In this document: piece by piece, positions 27,501-35,878 of the stretch | How the letters are laid out: every line of letters begins with the position of its first letter | Position numbering within the stretch: the stretch's first letter is position 1 | Assembly: GCA_019359495.1 (NCBI GenBank) | Contig: JAHHHF010000095.1 | Span: 27,267 to 91,266 of the forward strand | DNA: 64,000 nt | DNA from: Goleter apudmare HA4340-LM2 | GTDB lineage: Bacteria; Cyanobacteriota; Cyanobacteriia; Cyanobacteriales; Nostocaceae | Direction: 5' to 3' | The notes under the pieces: generated by a model | Database searches by the model: none | What the model saw: only the letters and a program-made list of their open reading frames with translations | Told to the model about the DNA's origin: nothing | Position numbers and translations under genes: made by a program

Positions 27501-29929
27501 TTATCCAGCATTGGCAAGAACATTTACGTAATAGCTTTATGCCATTAGTTGAGGGTGTGCAAAGCGGTATTGAAATTGGAGATTACGAATATGCAGGTTA
27601 TTGTGCAACTAACTATTGCATTTATCAATTCTTGGCTGGTGAAAATCTATATTTAGTAGAAAAAAAACAATCTCAATACTCAGAATTATTGCTCAGTCTC
27701 AAGCTAGAACACTCATTCTGTAATCCAGAAATTTGGCATCAATTATCTTTGAATTTGCTGGGAAATGTGGTTGAACCATTGCAATTAATTGGTCAAAGTT
27801 TTGATGAAAAAACCATGTTGGAAAAACTGCATAGAGAAAATAACTACATGGCTGTATTTTTCACCCATTTGGTAAAAATGATTTTACTCTACTTACTACA
27901 AGAACCAGACCAAGCTATTAGTAATGCTCTACAAGCCAAAGAATACTCATTAGCTGCAATGGGAACAGAGTTTTTTGTTACTTATAATTTTTACCAATCT
28001 TTGGCTGTTTTAGTTAACTATACCCACGTTAGCAAAGCTGAACAACAGCAATATCTCATCCAAGTATCAACAAATCAGGAAAAGATGCTGCTGTGGGCTA
28101 ATCATGCACCAATGAATTACAGGCATAAATATGATTTAGTCGCAGCAGAAACAGCACGAATTGCTGGCAATCACCTACAAGCAATAGAAGATTACGATCG
28201 CGCTATATCGGGTGCTAAAGCCAACGCATATATTCAAGAAGAAGCAATTGCCAATGAACTCGCAGCTAAATTCTATCTCGATTGGGGTAAGGAAACAATC
28301 GCTCAAGCATATATGCACCAAGCATACTATTGCTATGCTCGCTGGGGAGCAAAAGCCAAAACGAATGACTTAGAAAAACGCTACCCTCAATTACTCCAAC
28401 CCATTTTGCAACAGCAACGACTCAACCTCAACACCTTAGAAACTATTGCCTTTCCTGGAACTTCCTCATCTAATCGCACTTCTAGTACTGCCAGTACAAG
28501 TGTTTCCGATGTCCTGGATTTTACCTCCGTTCTCAAAGCTGCTCAAGCTATCTCCAGCAGTATTGAATTAGACCAACTTATTGATAATCTTAACCGTACT
28601 ATCCTAGAAAACTCTGGTGCAAAAAAAGCTGTGTTGCTGCTTCCTCAAGCAGAGGACACTGCTGTGCGAGAGTTACATTCATCGAGGCAAATGTGCGGTG
28701 ATACTTGGCAGGTTAGGGCAATTACCTTTATTGAATATGAAGAAATACAAACTATCTTAACTCCACAAGCACTAGACAACTGTCCAGATATTCCCATAAA
28801 AATTATTAATTATGTGAGAAATACTCAACAAACCGTTGTGATAGACAACTGCAAAACAGATATTCCCGGTTTAATTGGGAAATATATGTTGTCACATCAA
28901 CCCCAAAGTGTATTATGTACTCCAATTATTAATCAAGGGAATTTAGTAGGAATTGTTTATCTAGAAAATAGCTTAATTCCAGGAGTATTTACTAATCATC
29001 GCCTCAATGTGATTAACCTCCTGTCTTCTCAAGCTGCAATCTCTCTAGAAAATGCTCAACTCTATCAACAAGCTCAACAATCTTTACAAGACTTACAGCA
29101 GGCACAAGTACAAATCGTGCAAAGTGAAAAAATGTCAGCACTGGGTAACTTAGTGGCTGGGGTAGCCCATGAAATGAATAATCCTTTGGGTTTTATTGCT
29201 GCTAGCCTCAAACAAGCTAAACCCACTTTTGCTGATATTGTCGGACACTTGAAACTATATCAACAAAGTCTACCAAATCCCAATGATGAAATTCTCGAAC
29301 ATGCCGAAGAGATTGACTTAGAGTATACCTTAGAAGACTTACCCAAAATCATTGAAGCAATGGTGATGGCGTGCGATCGCCTCAAAAATATCAGTACTAG
29401 TCTCCGCACTTTCTCCCGTGCTGATAAAGACTACAAAGTACCATTTAATATCCATGAAGGTATCGATAGCACAATTTTAATTCTCAAACATCGCCTCAAA
29501 GCCAACGAACAACGTCCAGCGATCGCAGTTGTGACGCACTATGGTAATCTACCACAAGTCGATTGTTTTCCTGGGCAATTAAATCAGGTATTTATGAACA
29601 TCATAGCTAATGCCATTGATGCCTTAGATGAAGCTAACCTAAAACTTAGTCCTGAAGAAATCAAAGCAAAGACCAACAAAATTACGGTTACAACCTTAGT
29701 AGAAAATCAGCAGGTAAAAATCATCATTGCTGATAATGCTAATGGTATGAGTGCAGAAGTCAAACAAAAAGTATTTGACCATTTGTTCACAACTAAAGGT
29801 GTAGGTAAAGGCACAGGATTAGGATTAGCGATCGCCCGTCAAATCGTTGAAGAATCTCATAATGGTAAATTGAGTTTCAACTCTGTTCTGGGTGAAGGTA
29901 CAGAATTTATCATTGAAATTCCCGTGTAA
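24503..29929 (+). CDS. Hybrid Ser/Thr kinase-ATPase-GAF-histidine kinase, paralogue
   Basis: 1808 residues with the same order as its upstream neighbour: kinase-like domain (HKDIKPSNIL, DFS), ATPase (GCSGIGKTAIV near 336, FLDDLQWAD), helical repeats, GAF and histidine kinase (phospho-His near 1555 in VAHEMNNP). Similarity is high in the kinase, ATPase and histidine kinase parts and lower in the helical middle, as expected after tandem duplication and divergence of the sensing part. The G1 box reads DNANGM where the neighbour has DNGIGI, so the first glycine of DxGxG is Ala. An insertion near residue 1385 (SSRQMCGDTW) lengthens the GAF region. A 74-bp gap suggests co-transcription. Confidence 0.93.
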   Translation: MVNTLISIPGYQISEEIYNGSRTLVYRGYQEIDSLPVVIKLLKNPYPSFSELVQFSNQYTIAKNLHQPGIIQTYSLEAYQNSYVLVMEDYGGVPLKNYFANDIQMLHLTSVQDFLEIAIAICSTLDILFQERIIHKDIKPSNILINPQTKQVKLIDFSIASLLPRETQTLVNPNVLEGTLAYISPEQTGRMNRGIDYRTDFYSLGVTFYELLTGELPFPSNDLMELVHFHIAKPAPLVHEINPQIPSVLSAIVSKLMAKNSEDRYQSALGLKFDLETCLHQLKETGRINYFEIARRDVCDRFLIPDKIYGRETEIAVLLQAFERVSIGTTEMMLVAGCSGIGKTAIVNEIHKLIVRQRGYFIKGKFDQFNRNIPFSAFVQVFRDLMEQLLTESDTQIQQWRNQILEAVGENGEVIIKVIPELERIIGQQLPAPELSGTAAQNRFNLLFQKFTQVFTTAEHPLVMFLDDLQWADSASLKLMQLLMADTGHLLLIGAYRDHETCLVNEVHPLMLTLNEIQKTSTTINTITLRPLSQTQVNQLVADTLKCSENLALPLALLVSQKTQGNPFFATQFLKALHQNQLIQFNFELGHWQCDITQVSQQAVTDDVVAFMAFQLQRLPQSTQEVLQLAACIGNQFDLTTLAIVAESSEIETAACLWKALQEGLILPQSEVYKFFQGNHSEALVNNQVDFSQSPSYKFLHDRIQQAAYSLIPTEYKQSTHLKIGKLLLHNIPESEREEKIFEIVNQLNVGVQLITQNHQLEQLVQLNLMAGRKAKNSTAYAAAVSYLNMGLEILTTNSWQTHYDLTLALHIENIEAQYLKANFAAATALTEIVLKQANNLLDRVRSHELQIQICVAQRQPHQAIDIGLQTLELLGYPMLTELDSDSFIMQLPDLEAEFLEMTDPYQLAAMRILKTILSPILAGKPEILPLAIISQIKLCIQYGLSDLATGAYVWYGTILCGGVGNIQAGYDAGQLALKLLKHFDTKNFKCSTYNMFYTFIQHWQEHLRNSFMPLVEGVQSGIEIGDYEYAGYCATNYCIYQFLAGENLYLVEKKQSQYSELLLSLKLEHSFCNPEIWHQLSLNLLGNVVEPLQLIGQSFDEKTMLEKLHRENNYMAVFFTHLVKMILLYLLQEPDQAISNALQAKEYSLAAMGTEFFVTYNFYQSLAVLVNYTHVSKAEQQQYLIQVSTNQEKMLLWANHAPMNYRHKYDLVAAETARIAGNHLQAIEDYDRAISGAKANAYIQEEAIANELAAKFYLDWGKETIAQAYMHQAYYCYARWGAKAKTNDLEKRYPQLLQPILQQQRLNLNTLETIAFPGTSSSNRTSSTASTSVSDVLDFTSVLKAAQAISSSIELDQLIDNLNRTILENSGAKKAVLLLPQAEDTAVRELHSSRQMCGDTWQVRAITFIEYEEIQTILTPQALDNCPDIPIKIINYVRNTQQTVVIDNCKTDIPGLIGKYMLSHQPQSVLCTPIINQGNLVGIVYLENSLIPGVFTNHRLNVINLLSSQAAISLENAQLYQQAQQSLQDLQQAQVQIVQSEKMSALGNLVAGVAHEMNNPLGFIAASLKQAKPTFADIVGHLKLYQQSLPNPNDEILEHAEEIDLEYTLEDLPKIIEAMVMACDRLKNISTSLRTFSRADKDYKVPFNIHEGIDSTILILKHRLKANEQRPAIAVVTHYGNLPQVDCFPGQLNQVFMNIIANAIDALDEANLKLSPEEIKAKTNKITVTTLVENQQVKIIIADNANGMSAEVKQKVFDHLFTTKGVGKGTGLGLAIARQIVEESHNGKLSFNSVLGEGTEFIIEIPV

Positions 29930-30010
29930 TTTTTGGCGCTTGATGATCAAAAACTCAGTTTAGTCAAGCATTCTCTTAACGATAAGTCTTTAACCAGACA
30001 CGATATTTAC

Positions 30011-31213
30011 TCAAGGTGTATCCTGATTGGAGACGATTTCAGGTAAGCGAGTGAATTTATGAGCTTGCAATTTTACCCAGACAAAGAAGGGAATGGCTAG
30101 TAACTGAGTAGCAGAGGAAAAGACAATGAGAGTAGTCAGTGAATGATCGTACAAAATACCCATCAAGGTGCTACCGAGAAACCAGGATAAACCATAGCCA
30201 GTACTAAAGATTCCATAGGCAGTAGCACGTTTACTCTTGGACACCATACCGGCAATCGCCGCCTTGAGCACCGATTCTTGTGCTCCCATACCGATACCCC
30301 AAAATGCCATCCCTAACAAAGCCAAGCGAGTATCACCTAAAAATACTAATGGCGCAAACAACGACGAAACAAAGGCTGCAACCACCAGGATGTAAATACC
30401 AATGCGGTCAAAGAAATATCCAAATATCAGGGCAGCGATCGCATCTACACCCATTGCTAGAGCGTAAAATAGGGGAATTGTTTGCCCAGAAGCAATGCCT
30501 CCCTTTTGAAAATGAAAAGCAATCAAGGGAAAATCGGCATAGCCGGCGGCAATAATCGCCACAGCACCCAGGTAAATCCAAAATATGCGAGGTAATCCTT
30601 CTGATTGATCTACCTCAATTTCTGCTTCAAAATCGCTGGGATTGGGATAGATAAATTGTAAAACTAACAACACAATCAATCCCAAAACCGCAGGCACTAT
30701 CAAGATTGTGAAGCCATGACGATATTCTCCTTGGAAATAAACCATTGCAGCTACTGCCAAAGGCCCCATAACCGCACCAGTTTGATCCATGGACTCATGC
30801 AGACCAAAGCCAAAACCTCTGCCGATTTGACTGACACCGTGAGATAACAACGCATCTCGTGGAGGAGTACGAATTGCTTTACCTGTGCGTTCCGCCATCA
30901 TTAGGCCAGCCGCCGCTTCCCATCTGCCAGTTAGGGCCAATAGCGGCACAACTGCCGTGTTCAAAATGTAACCTAAAGTTGTGATCCCCCAATATTTGCC
31001 AGTCTGGTCGCTGAGATAACCGATAACGAGGCGCAAACCATAGCCAATTAATTCTCCAAAACCAGCTACTAGACCTACCACAGTGCCGCTAGCACCTAAA
31101 ACCTCCAAGTAAGCCCCTGTAATACTCCGCGCCCCTTCATAAGTAGCATCGGCACAAAGGCTGACAAAACCCAGTAAAATCACAAACCTCAAAGCGGCCG
31201 TCTTATCTGGCAT
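30011..31213 (-). CDS. MFS transporter
   Basis: About 400 residues from the ATG at 31213 (MPDKTAALRFVILLGFVSLCADATYEG); an upstream ATG at 31294 would add 27 residues that look non-native. Twelve hydrophobic segments are apparent, with the MFS loop signature GYLSDQTGKYWG after TM2 and RTGKAIRTPPRDALLSH in the TM4-5 region. The RTGKAxRxPPRDALLS and GxxFGxHxxMDQxGAxxGPL patterns belong to a poorly characterised MFS branch. Substrate unknown. It lies 85 bp downstream of modBC on the same strand, so it may be co-transcribed; whether it handles molybdate, sulfate or something unrelated cannot be told. Confidence 0.85.
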   Translation of the reverse strand: MPDKTAALRFVILLGFVSLCADATYEGARSITGAYLEVLGASGTVVGLVAGFGELIGYGLRLVIGYLSDQTGKYWGITTLGYILNTAVVPLLALTGRWEAAAGLMMAERTGKAIRTPPRDALLSHGVSQIGRGFGFGLHESMDQTGAVMGPLAVAAMVYFQGEYRHGFTILIVPAVLGLIVLLVLQFIYPNPSDFEAEIEVDQSEGLPRIFWIYLGAVAIIAAGYADFPLIAFHFQKGGIASGQTIPLFYALAMGVDAIAALIFGYFFDRIGIYILVVAAFVSSLFAPLVFLGDTRLALLGMAFWGIGMGAQESVLKAAIAGMVSKSKRATAYGIFSTGYGLSWFLGSTLMGILYDHSLTTLIVFSSATQLLAIPFFVWVKLQAHKFTRLPEIVSNQDTP

Positions 31214-31298
31214 ACTCCATGATTGATAATTTGTTGCCTCCACATTGAAGCATGGGATATTGAAAAACCGTTGGTTTTTTACCTGAAAAATCAAGCTT

Positions 31299-33113
31299 TT
31301 ATGCCATCATCATCATCAAGCGCAGAGGTTCTAATTGCACATACCAAGGAAAAGCTCGGTCTTTGATAGTTATCCACTTTTCTTTGAACACTTCCGCTTG
31401 TAGATGATATTCTTGGGAGCTATCAGCAGGAGCATGTAGTTTTAAAAATAATGTCATCCGATGGGGTGTTTCACTTGTGCGTACAAGCCAGCAGGGAAAA
31501 GTGTTTTCACAGGATGCATCATTGGTCAAAATAAGTTGATGGGCACGAATGCCGATATAAGATAAATCACGAGAAATCGGTTCTCCGATTTGCAGAATAC
31601 AACCCCAGTCAATAGCTTCTATTTGTTGTGATGAATGGATAACAGCACGGGAAAAGTTTTTGCATCCAGTTAGTTGGGCGACACTAACAGTTGCAGGGTT
31701 GCCAAAAACATCATATTTAGAACCATAATGAACAACATTTCCATGTTCTAATACCAACAGATGCGGACAAACTCGGTAAGCCTCTTCCATATTGTGGGTA
31801 ACAAATAAAGTCACACCCTGGTAATCAACTAAAGTAGTTGTCATCTGCTGTTCTAGTTGACTACGTAGGTGGGTATCAAGTGCAGAAAAAGGTTCATCTA
31901 ACAGCAATGCTTCTGGTTGACTAGCCAAGGCTCTAGCCAAAGCCACTCGTTGTTGTTGACCCCCAGAAAGTTGGTGTGGATAGCGATCGCCCAATCCTGG
32001 CAATTGCATAGCTAATAGTTGTGCTTCTACCTGCACATAGGTGCTTGCGGTAGATATTCCCTTAGGCAAACCAAAAGCGATATTCTGTGCCACTGTCATG
32101 TTGGGGAACAGAGCATAGTTCTGGACTAAAAAGCCAATGCGGCGATCGCGGCTAGGTACGTTTATGCCTTTTTCTGAGTCAAACAACACCCTGCCATTCA
32201 AAACTATACGCCCTCTGGTTGGTGTCTCGATCCCGGCAATACAACGCAGAATCATACTCTTACCTGCACCAGAACCTCCCAACAATCCCAAAGGTTGTTC
32301 ATTCGTATTGAAAGACACCTGGAGATGAAAACTTGGCAGCCGTTTTTCAATATCCACAAATAGTCCTACTTCTTGAGCAGATGCCGAGAAATTTCTCTTT
32401 TGTCCCTCCTCCCGCAGGGAAATTCTCCCAGCAGGAGACTTTCCTTGTCCCCTCTTCCCTCTCAACTCCTGCCAGAAATTGACCGTAATAATTCCCGATA
32501 AAGAAACTATCATAATGGCCAGCGACCAAAACCAAGCTTCATCCATCGCTCCAGCTTCCACGGCAAAGTAAATCGCCATCGGAATTGTTTGGGTTTGTCC
32601 GGGAATATTGCCCGCTAACATTAAGGTGGCACCGAATTCCCCCAAGGCACGAGCAAAAGCCAGCATTGTGGCAGCAACAATGCCAGGGAAGGCTAACGGT
32701 AAACTGATCCGCCAAAAAATTGTAGATTCTTTGGCACCAAGGGTTCTGGCCACTCGCAAGAGATTTTGCTCAACTTGGGCGAACGCTCCTAGTGCAGTTT
32801 TATACATTAACGGGAAAGAAACCACTGTTGCTGCGATCGCTGCACCATACCAAGTAAAAACAACACTCCAACCTGTTGGCGCCATTAATTTTCCTACTGG
32901 GCCATTTTTACCAAAAAATAGCAGCAATAAAAAACCGACAACTGTCGGAGGCAAAATCAGGGGTGCAATGAAAATACCTTCAATCAATGATTTGCCTTTA
33001 CCTCGATACTCCAACATCCAGTAGGCAGCAACAATACCTAAAAAGAAGGTGATAAATGTGGCAAATAGCGAAGTTTTGAGAGATATCCAAAGAGGTGATA
33101 AATCCAGTGGCAT
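31299..33113 (-). CDS. modBC: Fused molybdate ABC transporter, permease and ATPase
   Basis: 604 residues. Residues 1-~225 are a ModB/CysU-type permease (membrane helices; EFGATLMLAGNIPGQTQT is the ModB-type EAA-loop end). Residues ~250-460 are the ModC ATPase: GGSGAGKS (~276), signature LSGGQQQRVALARAL (~383), Walker B LLLDEPFSALD (~403), switch His in FVTHNMEEA. The last ~140 residues form a TOBE-like regulatory region. ModB-ModC fusions are known from Anabaena, where the transporter supplies molybdenum for nitrogenase and nitrate reductase. It normally works with the periplasmic ModA, which here is broken immediately upstream. Confidence 0.93.
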   Translation of the reverse strand: MPLDLSPLWISLKTSLFATFITFFLGIVAAYWMLEYRGKGKSLIEGIFIAPLILPPTVVGFLLLLFFGKNGPVGKLMAPTGWSVVFTWYGAAIAATVVSFPLMYKTALGAFAQVEQNLLRVARTLGAKESTIFWRISLPLAFPGIVAATMLAFARALGEFGATLMLAGNIPGQTQTIPMAIYFAVEAGAMDEAWFWSLAIMIVSLSGIITVNFWQELRGKRGQGKSPAGRISLREEGQKRNFSASAQEVGLFVDIEKRLPSFHLQVSFNTNEQPLGLLGGSGAGKSMILRCIAGIETPTRGRIVLNGRVLFDSEKGINVPSRDRRIGFLVQNYALFPNMTVAQNIAFGLPKGISTASTYVQVEAQLLAMQLPGLGDRYPHQLSGGQQQRVALARALASQPEALLLDEPFSALDTHLRSQLEQQMTTTLVDYQGVTLFVTHNMEEAYRVCPHLLVLEHGNVVHYGSKYDVFGNPATVSVAQLTGCKNFSRAVIHSSQQIEAIDWGCILQIGEPISRDLSYIGIRAHQLILTNDASCENTFPCWLVRTSETPHRMTLFLKLHAPADSSQEYHLQAEVFKEKWITIKDRAFPWYVQLEPLRLMMMMA

Positions 33114-33159
33114 GGCTTTATGAGAATTGAGGGTAATGTCTGGTATTGGCGTTGCTGAA

Positions 33160-33487
33160 TCAGGGGATGAACTTTGATGTTTTGAAATCTCCGACTCTTG
33201 ATTCTCTGTGCAGAAGCAAAAATATCAACTGGCGCACCCTGCTCAATTTGTTGCTATAAAGCACCCGATGCACCAAAGTTATAGCTAATATAAATATTAG
33301 GCTTACTTTGTTGGTAAACCGTTTTGATTGCTGCCATTACATCTTTTAAGCTGGCGGCCGCAGACACGAGCAACTTCGTGTTTGACTGAGCTACTACAGG
33401 GGGTGGAGTGCTCAACGACAAGCCGATTGCCAGTGTCAAGCTAGTAACTGCTATGACCATGAGGCTGAAAAATCGTCTTTTTTTCAT
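33160..33487 (-). pseudogene. modA: Truncated molybdate-binding protein ModA
   Basis: The start at 33487 gives a signal peptide (MKKRRFFSLMVIAVTSLTLA, cleavage likely after VAQ) and the ModA front LLVSAAASLKDVMAAI, then YISYNFGASGAL and an amber stop (TAG, complement of 33254-33256). The same frame continues past the stop with QQIEQGAPVDIFASAQ, exactly the expected ModA text, so the TAG replaces a Gln codon (CAG to TAG). After ~20 more codons the similarity ends, and only ~50 bp remain before modBC. The missing C-terminal ~150 residues hold half of the binding cleft. A functional ModA must be encoded elsewhere, or the system is dead. Fused modBC and the promoter region look intact. Confidence 0.85.
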
Positions 33488-33529
33488 GCCAAGAACGCCC
33501 TAAGTAAATTTTTTGCATAGAATCAACGG

Positions 33530-33547
33530 TTGGTAGAATTCTACCAA
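33530..33547. promoter_or_regulatory. Putative molybdate operator, palindrome
   Basis: TTGGTAGAATTCTACCAA is a perfect 18-bp palindrome between the divergent modA and RHH-Mop genes, 43 bp upstream of the modA start and 35 bp upstream of the RHH-Mop start. A second pair of half-sites, ACCAA (33562-33566) and TTGGT (33572-33576), lies next to the RHH-Mop start. Both use the same TTGGT/ACCAA half-site, as expected for binding of a dimeric repressor. Confidence 0.6.
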
Positions 33548-33582
33548 AATTCTTCAAAATCACCAACAAAATTGGTAATATT

Positions 33583-34023
33583 ATGCCGAGAAAAGAACAA
33601 GGTTGGGTTACATTTCAAACATCTGAAGAAGAACGGAAAATTTTAGAGGAGTTCTGTCAACACTCTCAACGCACAAAGACAGAAATTCTTCGAGAACTGG
33701 TACGTGGTCTTGATGGACACACTGTATCGTCTCCACCACCAATACCAACCAAATCCAGAGCACAGAAAAATGCTGAATCTCTGGAAGTAGAAACTACTCC
33801 CCCTAAGCGATCGCTCAAAGTCAGCTCTCGCAATGTTCTCAAAGGGATTGTGAAACAAGTCATCAGAGGAGAAGTTAGCACTCAAGTCACATTGCGGGTT
33901 GTTCATGAAATTGAGTTAACTTCAATTATTACTACAAACTCAGCAGACGAGTTAGAAATAATCGAGGGTACAGAAGCTTATGCAGTAATTAAGTCCAATG
34001 ATATTGTGATTGCTAAAGATTAA
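33583..34023 (+). CDS. RHH-Mop protein, putative molybdate-responsive regulator
   Basis: 146 residues. Residues ~1-45 resemble a ribbon-helix-helix (CopG-like) DNA-binding domain: a strand GWVTFQTS, then two helices EEERKILEEFCQHS and TKTEILRELVRGL. A Pro/Ser-rich linker (46-78) leads to a Mop/TOBE oxyanion-binding domain (SSRNVLKGIVKQVIRGEV, TSIITTNSADEL, EGTEAYAVIKSNDIVIAKD). ModE regulators pair a winged helix with Mop domains; here the DNA-binding part is a different fold. The divergent position opposite modA and the shared half-sites suggest it represses modA-modBC when molybdate is plentiful and probably itself. No obvious defect, though its target operon has a broken modA. Confidence 0.8.
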   Translation: MPRKEQGWVTFQTSEEERKILEEFCQHSQRTKTEILRELVRGLDGHTVSSPPPIPTKSRAQKNAESLEVETTPPKRSLKVSSRNVLKGIVKQVIRGEVSTQVTLRVVHEIELTSIITTNSADELEIIEGTEAYAVIKSNDIVIAKD

Positions 34024-34253
34024 AGGGAAAGGTGGTGTCGGTAAAAAAGGCTCAATTTCATAATTAATAGTTGGTAAAAAATTTACTATAGTCATTTCTG
34101 CAATTGCAAAATGAGTATAGTTATCCCTAAGTTTAAAAATCATGAATTGGTATCAACCCCCAGTCCCACCTTGTTTGTGTCTTGAGAGACTTGCAATATG
34201 GCTACCTTTTAGTTCAGTCTGAGAAATGAACCAAGCCAGAATCAAACAAAATC

Positions 34254-34778
34254 ATGGGACTTTTTGATCAAATTATTAGCGCCGTCGCTAATCCCAATCA
34301 GCAAGCCAGTTTAGGTCAACTGGGAAGTATCGTCAACACAGTTAATCAGTTGAGTCAGAGTACTGGTGCAGATTCCTCTACCATCCAATCAGTTTTGTCA
34401 GTTGTAGGTAGTCAGGTGCGTTCTTCTCTACAACAAAAGCAAGCCACAGAAGGTAATGCAGCAGTACAAACCTTGGTGAATCAATTTGCTGGTACTTCCC
34501 CTAACCCCCAAGCAGTTAATTCAGTATTCTCTCCTCAAGCCCAACAGCAGGTAGCTGAGTCTGCTGCCCAGCGTACTGGTTTAGATGCAGGGATAATTCA
34601 GCAAATACTACCTCTAGTAGTGCCTGTAGTGCTGAACTTCTTAAAATCCGGTGCTAATGCCCAAAATCCTCAAGGCGGAGATAATTCAGTCTTGAATTCC
34701 TTTCTTGATGCAGATGGTGATGGCGATGTCGATATTGCTGACGCCATCCAATTAACTAGTCGCTATCTCGGACGCTAA
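34254..34778 (+). CDS. DUF937-like protein with EF-hand-like end
   Basis: 174 residues. The start (MGLFDQIISAVANPNQQASL) and the Gln/Ser/Ala-rich helical body, ending in GIIQQILPLVVPVVLNFL (~113-130), resemble DUF937-type proteins, which are common in cyanobacteria and of unknown function. The C-terminus carries DADGDGDVDIAD (152-163), a calcium-binding EF-hand/dockerin-type loop with Asp at the expected alternate positions. No signal peptide. The gene stands alone, followed by a possible terminator and a convergent pentapeptide gene. Confidence 0.75.
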   Translation: MGLFDQIISAVANPNQQASLGQLGSIVNTVNQLSQSTGADSSTIQSVLSVVGSQVRSSLQQKQATEGNAAVQTLVNQFAGTSPNPQAVNSVFSPQAQQQVAESAAQRTGLDAGIIQQILPLVVPVVLNFLKSGANAQNPQGGDNSVLNSFLDADGDGDVDIADAIQLTSRYLGR

Positions 34779-34833
34779 CTTCAGAATTGTCAAAATTGCG
34801 ATTTTTTTGTCAGGACGAGGACTCAAACAACAA

Positions 34834-34870
34834 GGGGAAAGGTTTGAATTTAAATCTTTCCTCTTTTTCT
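34834..34870 (+). terminator. Possible terminator after the DUF937-like gene
   Basis: GGGGAAAG (34834-34841) pairs with CTTTCCTC (34856-34863) with one mismatch, and a T-rich run follows (to about 34870). It lies ~55 bp past the stop codon at 34778. Confidence 0.4.
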
Positions 34871-34924
34871 TGTTTCCCAAACTACAAAAGAAACCATTCA
34901 TTCTGAGGCGAAAACTCTTGCTAA

Positions 34925-35476
34925 TTAATCTGTATCTGCTCTAGGTATCATACTCTCATCTAAAATTGTTCCTTCGAGATTAGCCCCATCCAAATTAGCT
35001 CCGTTCAAATTAGCGTCGTTCAAGTCTGCTTGAGTCAGGTTTGCCTGAGTGAGGTCAGCTACTGTTAAATCAGATCCACTCAAATCAGCTCCATCTAGAT
35101 TTGCACCTTTTAAACTGGCCTCTTGCAACTCAGCTGCACTCAGATTAGTTTCGATCATCTTCGCAACAGTTAAATCAGCCTGACTCAAATTCACTCCATC
35201 CAAAATAGCTCTGTCTAAAATAGCTCCATCCAAGATAGCTCCGGCTAAATTACTACCAGTAAAATCAGCATCACTTAAATTTGCACCATTTAAGTCAGCA
35301 TTCATCAAACTGGTTTGCGTCAAATTGGCATGACTCAGATTAGCTCCATCCAAGATAGCTCCGTCTAAAATTGCCCCTCTGAGGTCAGATCCTGTTAAAT
35401 CTGCCTCACTCAAGTTTACATCTGTAAAATCTCTGATGCCTGCGGCATATTTTTTCCGGAGTTCATCTGCTTTCAT
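34925..35476 (-). CDS. Pentapeptide repeat protein
   Basis: 183 residues made almost wholly of A(D/N)LXX pentapeptides, from ~18 to ~175 (for example LSEADLTGSDLRGAILDGAI). This pattern folds as a right-handed quadrilateral beta-helix. There is a short N-terminal helix (MKADELRKKYAAGIRDF) and no membrane segment or signal, so it is probably cytosolic. Members of this family are very numerous in cyanobacteria; a few mimic DNA and bind gyrase, but nothing in this sequence assigns such a role. Some units use AILDGA instead of ANLDGA. It stands alone, convergent with the DUF937-like gene. Confidence 0.9.
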   Translation of the reverse strand: MKADELRKKYAAGIRDFTDVNLSEADLTGSDLRGAILDGAILDGANLSHANLTQTSLMNADLNGANLSDADFTGSNLAGAILDGAILDRAILDGVNLSQADLTVAKMIETNLSAAELQEASLKGANLDGADLSGSDLTVADLTQANLTQADLNDANLNGANLDGANLEGTILDESMIPRADTD

Positions 35477-35878
35477 AACGGTCTTTGCTAGTTTTGCTTT
35501 GCCCAGGAGAGTTTAGCTGAGGCAACCTGAGCTACCCAACAACGGCGAATCCTGAAATGCTCTTAAACTATGGTACTTATCCTGGATCTCTCAAACCACC
35601 ACCTCAAGTTGTGAGTGACTATCTTACCTAGGATAGATACTGTGATCATAAAGGTAGCGATCGCTATTAATCCTCACAATAAAAAACCCTTTTGTAGCTC
35701 ACCACTAAGCTTCTACGCACTCTTCACCCTGCAACATTTACCTAAAAAGAATCTCCAGGAACCACTAGGAGCGGCACTGGAGATAAATCAATAGAGCTAA
35801 GGGTGATCAAATAATACCTAACTATTCCTCAATAAAGTAGCCAAAATGGCTATGTATTTCTAACTAGTTCAATATTTA
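35477..35878. other. Intergenic region
   Basis: 402 bp with no gene I can support. An 8-bp inverted repeat ATCTCCAG (35751-35758) and CTGGAGAT (35777-35784) with an 18-nt loop could be a weak terminator for the 35879 gene, which ends to its right. The promoter for the pentapeptide gene should lie near 35480-35560. Nothing else is seen. Confidence 0.4.
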
